Shown here: piece by piece, positions 21,927-32,081 of the stretch
Layout of the letters: every line of letters starts with the position of its first letter
Numbering within the stretch: the stretch's first letter is position 1
Assembly (NCBI GenBank): GCA_949316235.1
Contig: OX438755.1
Coordinates: 18,800,151-18,864,150 of the forward strand
DNA from: Oegoconia quadripuncta
Taxonomy: Eukaryota; Arthropoda; Insecta; Lepidoptera; Autostichidae
DNA length: 64,000 nt
Direction of reading: 5' to 3'
Position numbers and translations under genes: made by a program
Notes under the pieces: model-generated
Told to the model about the DNA's origin: nothing
Database searches by the model: none
The model's input: the letters and a program-made list of their open reading frames with translations, nothing else

Positions 21927-22889
21927 GTGTATGTATCTCTAGTCTTTGTCCGGACGTATCTCGGTAATGCTTCGCCCGATTTAAGTACGAGATTTTTATA
22001 TTAAAAATTAAATCATAGGAAAGGTTATAAGCGACGTTTGATGAAAATCGGTTTAGTTGTTTTGAAGATATTTAGCTTTTAACCCAATTGTTTGGTATAT
22101 TTGGATGAGGTCATAGTCTTTCGGGGGATAAGCGTTAGTCATTAAATATTTTAGGGGGTAGAAATAAAACAACAAATATAATCAGCAGTAATATTTTAAA
22201 TTGCTTTGAATCACAATTTTGTAGTGTTTATAGATTATAATTATTACAAAGGAAGATAATTTTTTTTCAAACACCTCATCCAGTGGGTTCTCTCACGTCC
22301 AAAATCCAGAATTATATTACAAACTCGTTTAAATTAATATTAATATACGCTAAATATAACTTACTAAATTTTAGTGTACAAGGTACGTATTGGTAACTAA
22401 ATTGCTTCGTTTTAAGATCACAGTGTAAAGAAAGATGTATTTTATTAAACATATTTATAAATTTTTGTGATCAGTTACTTTATTTCACATAATTAATTTT
22501 ATTTTAATAGCAGTGCCAATAATAATATACTAAATTAGTGGCTAGATTTGTTTACCTACTGGCAAAACCACTAGTTCAAGTAGAGTTTGACTAATATTAT
22601 GGTTATTGATATGGCTAATCATCATCATCCCCCAACAGGTAATACTCCTAAATGTTGTTCTCAAATTTTAAATGAGTTGCCGCGAACTAAAACACATTCC
22701 AAATTTGAAGCTTTTCGTTGACGAATCGAATGTCGGCTGTCGAACCATTTAGGATACGGGGATTGGTCATCTGACACTGAATCGAGCCGCTTGCCATGTA
22801 TTTTAAAGCTGCGTGATGCGCTCTGAAGGAGCAGGTATACTTCCTCGTCGTTGCAACGGATTCACCGGTATCCTTCGTTTGGAAAAATA
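21927..22889. other. AT-rich spacer with repeat phrase
   Basis: Begins with tctttgtccggacgtatctc, a phrase shared with 14755 and 39452 that looks like part of a dispersed repeat. No gene. Confidence 0.35.
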
Positions 22890-23570
22890 TTTTTCGTCAA
22901 ATTTTACTTCCCGAAAAACTTATCGCACTAGTTTCATTTCCCAAAAGGATCTTTAGCAAATTTATAGTTAGCATTTTAATCACTTTCAAATATTAGTCAA
23001 CTTTTTACTTGCTCAAGTTTTATTAAGTCAAATATACATTAAGCAAATGCTTTATTTTGTAAAAAATTATATTCCAAAAATATGTTCGCTCAAATTTTCA
23101 TTTTAATATGGGTGATAAATTGTAAAAATATGAAAAGTCTGAAATTAATTTCACATGGTTACGTAGGCTAGATTCGAACTGCTAGAAAAGTGGGTTAGGT
23201 TAGGTTAGAATTGCGACACCAACAGAGAATTGATTGTTTGACTACATAATACTTGTTTTTTTTTTTTTTTTTTTTCTATATTTTTAAGGAGTTTAGTCAA
23301 TTTGACTATGTCACTCCATTGTGCCTTCTTATGGTTCCCTACAGCTGATACTAGGCCTTCATCTATCGGAAGCAAGAAGATATAGACAGCCGACACTTGG
23401 TAAAATGAAACATTGCCATGTAATTATTTGTTAAACAACAAATTGCCGAAAATAGTATTGCTAACTGTAAAATTGCGAAATGTTGTTTTGCCAAATGTTT
23501 TTTTGACAAATGAAAATTTTTGGAAACATACTTTGGCATGTGATACTTTGGGAAACTTTCACCGGATTCA
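22890..23570. repeat. Imperfect arrays with a 16-bp period
   Basis: Bases 22895-23110 and 23400-23565 can be cut into 16-base lines with recurring phrases, such as tcaaatatacattaag / caaatgctttattttg and atgttgttttgccaaa / tgtttttttgacaaat. A poly(T) run and spacer lie between. Confidence 0.5.
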
Positions 23571-23876
23571 CCAGCTCCATAGAACTGAAGAAGACGGCCA
23601 AATGATTACTTGAGCTAGTGGTTGTTCATTACGTTTACGTCATGAACACGAAACTCCTCCGCCACTGATATCATTTTACCTTTTATCCAACTATGTCACA
23701 TCCTCACAATATCATGCTTGCAAATTATTGATTTCTAAATTGATTAAAACTACTCTTTTCATCTGCTACTGTTCTAAAAGTTTGCTATACAATTAAGATT
23801 CGGTTTTGTGGCGCCATCTGAAATTAGCTTTTCGTTTTTTTACCCCATTTAATTTGAATTTGGTAGGCATGAAAAC

Positions 23877-24083
23877 ATAAATAAATAAATATTTCGGACC
23901 CTTACACCAATCATCTAGTCCCAAACTAAGCAAAGCTTGTACTATGGATACTAGAAAACAATTAAACATAAATACTAAAAAACAATTAAACATAAATAGT
24001 TATAAACATCCATGACTCGGAAATAAATATTCGTATTCATCATACAAACATTTACCCCTCGCGTGATTCGAACCCGCAACTAT
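23877..24083 (-). mobile_element. SINE-B, left half of a head-to-head pair
   Basis: The tail and centre in reverse (aatatttcggacccttacac; catgactcggaaataaatat), ending inside the tRNA-like head just past box B, where the next copy begins. Confidence 0.85.
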
Positions 24084-24312
24084 TGATTGGTGTAGTGGAT
24101 AGTGACCCTGTCAGCGAAACTAACGGTTGCGGGTTCGAATCCCGCGACGGATAAATGTTTGTGTGATGAATATGAACATTTATTCCTGAGTCATGGATGT
24201 TTATATAAACATTTATGTATGTATATCCGTTATCTAGTATCCATAGTACAAGCTTTGCTTAGTTTGGGACTAGATGATTGGTGTAAGTGTCCGACATATT
24301 TATTTATTATTG
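24084..24312 (+). mobile_element. SINE-B, right half of a head-to-head pair
   Basis: It starts gattggtgtagtggatagtg and runs through box B ggttgcgggttcgaatcccg, the centre and tail to gtccgacatatttatttatt. It meets the reversed copy directly. A third short head piece in reverse follows at 24313-24355. Confidence 0.88.
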
Positions 24313-24429
24313 GTTTCGCAGATAGGGTCACTAACCACTACATTAATCGATCTTCACATAGAAATGACCGAATGAGAATTAAGGACAAATGAGCGAGTAA
24401 AGTTACGACTGCATTGCTGCATCCTGCAC

Positions 24430-24537
24430 CGGTAGCATGGCAGGCGCGAATAAACGTTCATGTCGCTCAAGATAATATTCGTCCTGCTCATACGCTTGGA
24501 CGAAATACACAACTATGTCATGCTACGGGGGCTACAG
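24430..24537. mobile_element. Short MITE, agcccccgtagcatg family, copy 2
   Basis: The ends ccggtagcatggcaggcgcg and tcatgctacgggggct are inverted. It is shorter inside than copies 1 and 3. Confidence 0.7.
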
Positions 24538-24566
24538 TAGGATTACAGTACGGCAGCGGTCGCGAT

Positions 24567-24718
24567 CAGCCCCCGTAGCATGGTAGGCGCGATGAACGTT
24601 TATGCCGCCCGACATAATATTTGTCGTGATCGTTCGCTGGGCCGAAATGTACATCTAACCCCACTCTCACTCTTACGTCGCGCACGACAAACGATGCCTT
24701 GTTGCGCCGGCTGATGTT
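24567..24718. mobile_element. Short MITE, agcccccgtagcatg family, copy 3
   Basis: It begins agcccccgtagcatggtagg, has the same interior as copy 1 and ends in a decayed inverted end (gatgccttgttgcgccggct). Only about 30 bp separates it from copy 2. Confidence 0.72.
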
Positions 24719-25889
24719 AGTTAACGCAGAGTTCACTTATGACCAGTCCGCACTGCGGATCGCTGCGTATACGATACATTAACAGAACGAAGTAGTAATC
24801 CAATCGTACCTTTTACTAAACAGAATTTAAGTCGTGACTCAGTGAGGATATAACAAAGTTGGAAAAAACTAATTTATAAGGTAATCTATACAGGAAAAGA
24901 TAAATAATTTACATACATTTAGTGCCAAATCTTTTGAACAAATGAACACTAATATAGGAAAATAATGCTTAAAACTTAGCGACACAGGAACAAGTTAACT
25001 ATGCAAATATATCTAGTCTACATTACAATTCACTCTTTAGTTCTGTTTTCTGAAGGATAAACTTATGAAGGTTTAAAATGTTAGTTTAGGCCTTCTGATA
25101 TTTGAAGGATCACGGCAGACGTACTGCGACCTCGCGCGATACGTGCGTCTCATTCTACCTTATAAAGCCTCTTTCACAATGAAAGCATGGGAGCGAGAAA
25201 GGATGCAGATCAAACTTTGCTGAATAGATATGGACACCAGCCCATACATAAGCATCCTCATTCACTATCACGATACCACTGTGAAAAGATGATAGGACTT
25301 GATCATCTTTTGAAAAGGAACCATAAACACAACTTACTATTCAAAATATTCTTTCAAAGTTCAGTTAATTGGCAAAAATATTTATATGATATAAACCAAC
25401 TTCAAAACTACAACAAGTTGCAGAAAATCTTCAAGAAGCGTCTACATCATCTGGGAAAGATACTCTTTCATTTTGGACATTACAATTTACAACCAGACAT
25501 TCCTCCATACTTGGTGTTTTAGAAACCTTGAAACTGGCAGTACATAACATTTCTTTACATTTTCTAACAGTATTAAGAAAAAATTATTACACAACGCTTA
25601 CATTTGCATACAAAACAAATATTGAATTAATATAAAACAAACTCATAAAATTCACTATAAAATTTACGCTTATCACATCAAAGAAAAATATCTTTTAAAG
25701 CAACGCTAATTACTCTGTAAAGGGTTGAGTGTGACAATAAAAATATATCTTCATATATCTTAAAACGTATTCAGTAGAATTTAAAATAATATGAAGGGTT
25801 AGGTTAAAAAAACCAATATAAAATGCTTAAAAATCAAGGAATATTTCGTAGTCTTATTAAAAATAAAAATGGAATGCCGCAGTCTAAGG
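24719..25889. other. AT-rich unique-looking region
   Basis: No repeat family recognised. A 111-codon plus-strand frame (25187-25522) has no family signature or splice context, so it is not called. Confidence 0.35.
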
Positions 25890-26250
25890 GCTAAAAGTCT
25901 TGTATCATAAAAATTATTATTATCGAACCAAGAAATCTCCTATTATATAAAGTATATTATCCACAACTAGATGTCTATTATAAGATATATGTGATAATAA
26001 ATACATGATAGGAAACAGAAGTCTCCTTTTAAATGAAATTATGATCGAAAACTAGAATTCGTCAATCATAAGTGTTACCTTCACGAGAAATATATGACTG
26101 AGGATAAGAAATCTCCTTTATTAAAAAATATAATATGATCAAGGACTAGAAATCTCCTGTCATAAAAAATAATCGGAGAGAATTATTAATATGAAAGTTT
26201 GATCTAAGACTAGAAACTTCCGATCACAAAGGAATTAGAACACTAGAAGT
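25890..26250. repeat. Degenerate repeats of gaaatctcct
   Basis: agaaatctcctattatataa, cagaagtctccttttaaatg, aagaaatctcctttattaaa, tagaaatctcctgtcataaa and tagaaacttccgatcacaaa recur at irregular spacing, usually with a nearby gatc/gaac. Confidence 0.5.
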
Positions 26251-26276
26251 GTTGCATATCTGAATGATACGCTTTC

Positions 26277-26589
26277 TTAAGAGGGTTTATCCCACACGTC
26301 ATTCCATAATAACTTTCAAGTCCAAATTTTTCGAAATAATAGACCGATTCTGATGCAAGTTTATACGTATAAGCAGGATACATGCCTCTAAGAAGTTAGT
26401 TGAAAAGAATATTGCATTTTTTCTGCTACTATGGAAAACTTATAATCTCTCTAATTTAATTTCAATACTCTTGTTAGATCGATGTACGTGCTTTACGCGT
26501 ATAAACTTTCATAAGAATAGGTTTATTCGTTTCGAAAAATTTGGACTTGAAAGTTGGTATGGAATATCATGCGGGAGAAACTCTCTTAA
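26277..26589. mobile_element. Inverted-repeat element with about 100-bp arms
   Basis: ttaagagggtttatcccaca...ctttcaagtccaaatttttc (26277-26372) is inverted at 26495-26589 (gaaaaatttggacttgaaag...gggagaaactctcttaa). A spacer of about 120 bp lies between and no gene is seen. Confidence 0.75.
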
Positions 26590-27019
26590 TGAGATGCCTG
26601 CCTTTTGCCACACAACATACTAGTATTATGATCGGTGTAGTATAAACTGATCCAATCTGTGGCAGTGGCGCATATCTCTATAATCAAGGGCTTCAATAGA
26701 CAATTTTAATTATAAAAAGTATTGTTGCAACCCTCCTGAGTTAAGCAGCTATGAAATACAATACGAATGAACTACGAATAATTCTAGCATTTTATCAACT
26801 TAATAAAACTAATAAATATCATATCCGCAATGTCGAAACTTTTTAATAAGTTACAATTATCTAAGTGATATGCAATATATTTTAGGCAGGCTCATTTTCT
26901 TTAAAAATATACTTTGAATATAAATATGAAGCAAGCTACAGCAAAGAAAAGTAGATGCTGGATTATTTTTCAATATGCCCGTTAACTCTTTTAAGTAAAC
27001 TTGATATCAAATGAAGAGG

Positions 27020-27250
27020 GTAGGAAACACCCGTGGCATAGTCGCATTCGCACTTCGTTTTCTATTAGTGAAGTTAAGTAATGTTTGGCACGGTCAGTTG
27101 AATGGGTGACCGCTAGAACATTTCCACACAAGTGTTTGTTGCACAGTTCGGTATTGTTTTCGTAATTGACGACAGTCATTAAGCCAAGTCGATGGCCTAT
27201 GAGAGTGGCTTGAAAATACTGACTGCAGACTCAAAGCAGGTTCAAGTACA
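27020..27250 (+). repeat. 5S rRNA-like sequence followed by a dispersed tail (candidate 5S-derived SINE)
   Basis: gaagttaagtaatgtttggc and gaatgggtgaccgc match the internal promoter and 3' part of insect 5S rRNA, with gaps. The 5' half of 5S is barely recognisable. The tail (ttgacgacagtcattaagcc) is shared with 20938-20975 and 48625-48665, which supports a dispersed element over a lone pseudogene. Confidence 0.6.
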
Positions 27251-27504
27251 GTTCCCTGACCAACCAACCAGAACTAACCCTGAATAAAGGTTTTCATTAC
27301 TCATACTCGGAAGGTAGGTCTGAAGTTGCCTAAGGAGCGAGTTGAAAGTAATACTTTTCAGCCCTAGGGATAATCGTTTTCAACTGACAGCTGTCAAATA
27401 TTTTTTTTGTTTCAATTCACTACTCTCAGATAAGGCTTTGCTAATAATCTAAGCCCTAAGTAGCGAGTTAAATAAGTTACTTTCACCCCTAGGATAACAA
27501 TTTA

Positions 27505-27700
27505 CTATTTTTTTTTTTATACGAGAGGGCGGCAAACGAGCATGAGGGTCACCTGATGGAAAGCAATCACTGCCGCCCATGGACACCCGCAACACCAAAA
27601 GGGTCACAGATGCGTTGCCGGCCTTTGAGGAAGGTGTAGGCTCGTTTCTTGAAGGTTCCAATGTCGTACTCGTTCGGGATTATTACATTTCGGAAGTCTT
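27505..27700 (-). mobile_element. LINE 3' tail (gctcgtttgccgccctct family)
   Basis: On the minus strand it reads ccggcaacgcatctgtgacc, gcggcagtgattgctttcca, atgctcgtttgccgccctct and a poly(A) end. A 40-bp piece also lies at 36936. Confidence 0.7.
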
Positions 27701-27930
27701 CTATTGTTTTGAAGTGCAATAATGTTTCGGGCATTTTTCTAGCGTTTTTAAATAGTACTTAGTCTCCTTAGTTTTGACAATATTTTTGATTAGTACACAT
27801 TTAGACGTTAGCCGGGTTTCAGCAAACGATTTTTTTGTGCAACATAATTATCACAATCCAATGGACCTGTGTGATGGTTTATGTCAAAATAATAATAGTG
27901 AGAGGAAACTGTCCCTATTAGGTAGCGATG

Positions 27931-28268
27931 TTTTTTTTTCTATGCACAACGGGTTGGTACTTGACCTCAATCACACCTGATGTTAAGTGAAGATGAGGTC
28001 GAAGGTGGAAGCGTACTGACCCGGAAACCCCAACACATTTGGGGGGCTGGCTATCTTATCTCTGACAACCGGAACACAACAATACTATTAACATTGCTGC
28101 TTGGCGGCAGATTTAGATAAGATGGTGGTAGCTAGCCAGGCGGACATTTAAAATGCCCTACCACCAACCAAACAGAGTACTTAAACATGTACCCCGCTGG
28201 GGATCAAACCCGCGACCTCCGAATCGTAAACCCAACGTTGTTTACATTGAGCCACGGAGGCGGTTAAA
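27931..28268 (-). mobile_element. SINE-C, complete
   Basis: A poly(T) start, ttgacctcaatcacacctga, all internal blocks, and the head ending ccacggaggcggtt. Box B has one substitution (ggatcaaacccgc on plus). Confidence 0.9.
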
Positions 28269-31200
28269 ATGTTATGTTTTGTTGTTGTTGTTGGATGTTA
28301 AAGCTTTTAATGTGTTGTGAAGCGAGAGAATTACCAAACTTCAATATTATTAAGGAATCATTTGAAAAATCATCCAGCACATGCCTCATAAAACAAAGAG
28401 ATTTTACAATATACAACCCTAAAAATAACGTAATATAGATACAATGAATTACCGCGTTTGCATTATCACATTAAAGAAACACGCCTTTGGCATTATAATA
28501 ATTCAAGATATAGCATTTACTACGGCCCACCCAAAAAAAAAAAAAAAAACCAACCGTAGTCTTACTAATACCATTCCAATACCATTAGTAACATTTTTTT
28601 ATCGTAGTCTTAGAAATTACTTACTAAATATGAAGTTAAAATGTGTGAACAAGCTTCTTATAATATAATAATAAAAAGTATTAGTTTGACTTTTAATTTT
28701 AAATTCTATGTATAGATTTCAAGATTTTTTTTATTATTTCATGTATAAGTAGTAATTTATCTAACTATAATCTACATCTAGTGCACTATCTTTAGCTGTG
28801 GTCAATTACTAACGCTTACCGTAAGTGTGCTGCTTTTATATATTAAACAATACTTCACTGTTAATTTTGCGATGGTTTCATTATCAAATTAATAGTTCTT
28901 CAGGATCAGTATCGTCTTTGTCGCTGATAACAAAAATCTATTATTTCCAATACAAATAGTATAACACATTTTTTAATGTAAGATCTTGCTCAGAATTAAT
29001 ACCGTAAAAATATTACAGAGTCATTTCCTCTAAATTAAAACTTATGTGACTGATTTTTTAAAACGAAGTTAAAAATTCGACTTTGATTAGCCATATAAGA
29101 ACAAAATCTTAGATTCTGTGGCATTTTGTGCATTATAATTAATAATAGGCAATCCACATAATAAATAGCAAAATCTAAACATTGTCACCTCTCGTCATAA
29201 ACTTGCATTACTTACACAGAAGGTGCATCCACTATAAGATGTGTTATTTGGGGGGTTGGGCACCCTGCACATACGTCACGCAAAGTCTTTGTTATGTGGT
29301 TTGCCTTTAATATTTATTGCATAGAATAATGCAGTAAATAGAGCACACATTACGGTGGCACTAAGAAGCGTTCTATATATTTAATTATTTTGTGACGATC
29401 GCGTGGATAATAAAATACTCTCTCACAAACCGGAGTAATTTAACCACAAAAATATTATTGCTTTCAGAGGTTTTGCGTTACTGTTAAAAATATTTTTTTT
29501 TTATTACATATTTTCTCTTTTTTCCCATTTCATCGTATATAATATATTCGTCATCGGCGCTCCTGAAGCAATCGTGCACGCTATCTAAAAATATATATGC
29601 AATGACCACTAGCTAAATGAACTATTTATCCATTCGAAATAAAAGACGAGAGAATAACTTTTATGGAAAATTAATACATCAAAACTTTTGGCGCAATACT
29701 TCTCGAAATACTGGTTTTGTATCCGCCATCACTACATATACATATATAAATATAACATCTTAAAATTAGCGATCCAAAAATATAAAATGTTGTATTCGCG
29801 CGCCCTCAGGTGCCTCGAGCCTCGCAAGCGAACATCGCGTCATTTCGCGTCACGTCATTTCCCGTTGTTTCGCTTGTTGCCAAAACGCAACTTTTGCTGA
29901 TCACTACCGTTGGTTACAAAAGTCGCCACTGGACGGTTATTCTCAATCTGCATCGCATGTCTTTCCTTTTCACTTATTGCGAAAGTGTAGGCGCATTCTA
30001 GACAAGTTTCGACAGTTCCATAATTATTGGCAAAGCTTAGTGAGTTCCCAAAACTTGATGTAGAACAAACTTGCACCTACTGGCTTATTCTCAACTGTGT
30101 CTTGTCACGGATTTTCGAATTTCATCTTGAATCTACTTTCAATTCTTTTACCACAGAATTGCTTCGTTTTTCGATCACATTTAAGAATAAGCCAACTATC
30201 CTACTAATGCCAAAACTGGGCCTATCGAAATCTAATTAGAAGAAATAATTTATTATGGAATTTAAAGAATTATCGAATACGTTGAAATTGACAATGTTAA
30301 TAAAAAAAAATATGAAACTAAAGCAAATATAACGAAGAGAATCGAATTTAATTTTGAAACTAAAACTAAAAAAAAAAAAAAAAATTATTTCAAACTTCAA
30401 ATCACCTGATCCATGGCCCTGCACAAGCAAAGCAATCTTTAATCGTTCGTAACTTTTGCTTTATAAAAATACGAATCGAAAATATCTGACGGCTGCCTCG
30501 TCGTCTTATTATTAAGCTATGATTACTCCTAGAAATCTTAACTATCAACTATAGTACTACATTAAAATATCAGAGAATCAGAAAAGGGGATATTTAGGTA
30601 GGTAGTTTATTTTCTATATTTTAAGTGGTGCACAACCTTATTTCTTCATGAACGCTAGATAAGTATGGCATTTAGCATCGAGGATCTAAAACAAAGATCT
30701 ATCTAATAAATTAATTATATTAGAGATCAGAATTCATTAAGAATTTCTATTATTTTGTTGAAATAGGAACTAGGGGAGCGATAGAGAACGAAATAAAACT
30801 AGTTATAGACACTGAAATCTTCAACGAAATCAACGTCTAAAATAGTAAAATTCAACAAAAGTACGGTCGAAGACAAGCTTTCATAAGACAATAATAGTAA
30901 TCTATCGAAACGTCAGAATATTGTAAGACTCGATGATAATGAAAGGCTTTTTGACTGCATAGACTAAATAAGAGAATTAACCTATTTAGGCTGGAACGGA
31001 ACCTATACCGTTGACATTCGACCAAATAGTAAAACTAACGGCATAATTACTTTTAATCTTCCTTAAATACGATAAAATCTCAAAATACTCACAGCTCATC
31101 GGGTTTATTGTATTAACGCTAGGTGCATCTACATTATAAGAACAGTGGCTTTTTTTTTTAATTTGAATTTGTACTTAACCTACTACTAAACTCTAGCCCA

Positions 31201-31821
31201 GAAACGAAGAGTCCAGAATTAAAGTTTTGACCCAATCTCAACACATTTTTTGCAAAAGAACAAAATTAATCATAACCACAAATTTTATCACTAAACACTT
31301 AATCCAAAATCGAAATCGCATAAGCCAGACTTCAGCTACTGATCTGTTACAGATACAATGAATTTAATAACGTTCTCAATTATTAAGGAAAATCATTTCT
31401 TCCAATACATTTGATGATCTAGATAAATTACTTTACATTCAATTTAGAGTTTCAAAAATATAATTCCAATAAATGTCCTAAACAAATGTCTCAAAAATAC
31501 GTTATGAAAATATAATACAAATACGATAAAATTTATACTAAATATAACCCTGTCTATGACCTGAAGAGTTTAACAAAAGGAATGATTCGAATAGAAACTC
31601 TAAACAAGTCATCATAAACACAAAAGACATCGTAGAGAACACATAGTTATATAAAATGATAGAATCTTGGTAGCCAATGTTTTGTATTGAATTTAGTTTA
31701 AGATAAGTAGTCAAAACTTTCTCATATCTATCACTAAAATACTTACTACCAAAGAATAATTAAAATTTCAATAGACAAGGCCTGAGTTATCTCACAACTT
31801 CTAGAATAACCTGTAATGCAG
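28269..31821. other. AT-rich region downstream of Camta, no gene recognised
   Basis: About 3.5 kb with poor coding content. It may include a long Camta 3' UTR, but nothing shows this. Bases 29795-29890 are GC-richer (cgcgtcatttcgcgtcacgt). Phrases like ggttattctcaat and cttattctcaactgt (29930-30110) hint at an old repeat. Confidence 0.35.
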
Positions 31822-31827
31822 TTTTAT
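31822..31827 (-). terminator. Camta: Candidate poly(A) signal of Camta
   Basis: AATAAA on the minus strand, about 180 bases past the Camta stop. The region is AT-rich, so chance matches are frequent and the real 3' end may be further left. Confidence 0.25.
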
Positions 31828-32002
31828 TGTAAAATAAATCAATTTCTCCTGACTCTTAGCTGACGAAGGCTCTCAATTTGTGTACTTTAAAGCAGTCAAA
31901 ACCGTCTTTCTGTTAGAAATGATTGGAATTCTATACGTGACTCGACGCGGTGGTTCAGTAAGGGTAGGTAGAAACACAATGGCGGTATATCCAGATGCCA
32001 GG

Positions 32003-32081
32003 TCACATTTTAAACAGAAGCTCAAGTAGTAGGTCCTCGTCGGCATCCATTGGCGATCGTGGTGCTAAGTAATCGACAATC
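32003..32081 (-). CDS. Camta: Camta exon 16, terminal exon with stop codon
   Basis: A pyrimidine-rich acceptor (ttttttgttttag) opens 25 codons, [20 protein letters not shown] then LLFKM, and a TGA stop at 32003-32005. The acidic, leucine-rich ending contains an LxxLL core (LLELL). The frame follows exon 15 exactly. Confidence 0.75.

Noticed and set aside
25187..25522. 111-codon plus-strand open frame
   Set aside because: No family signature, no splice or promoter context, in AT-rich DNA; length alone is not enough.
27060..27145. Functional 5S rRNA gene
   Set aside because: Only the 3' two-thirds is recognisable, with gaps, and it is fused to a dispersed tail.
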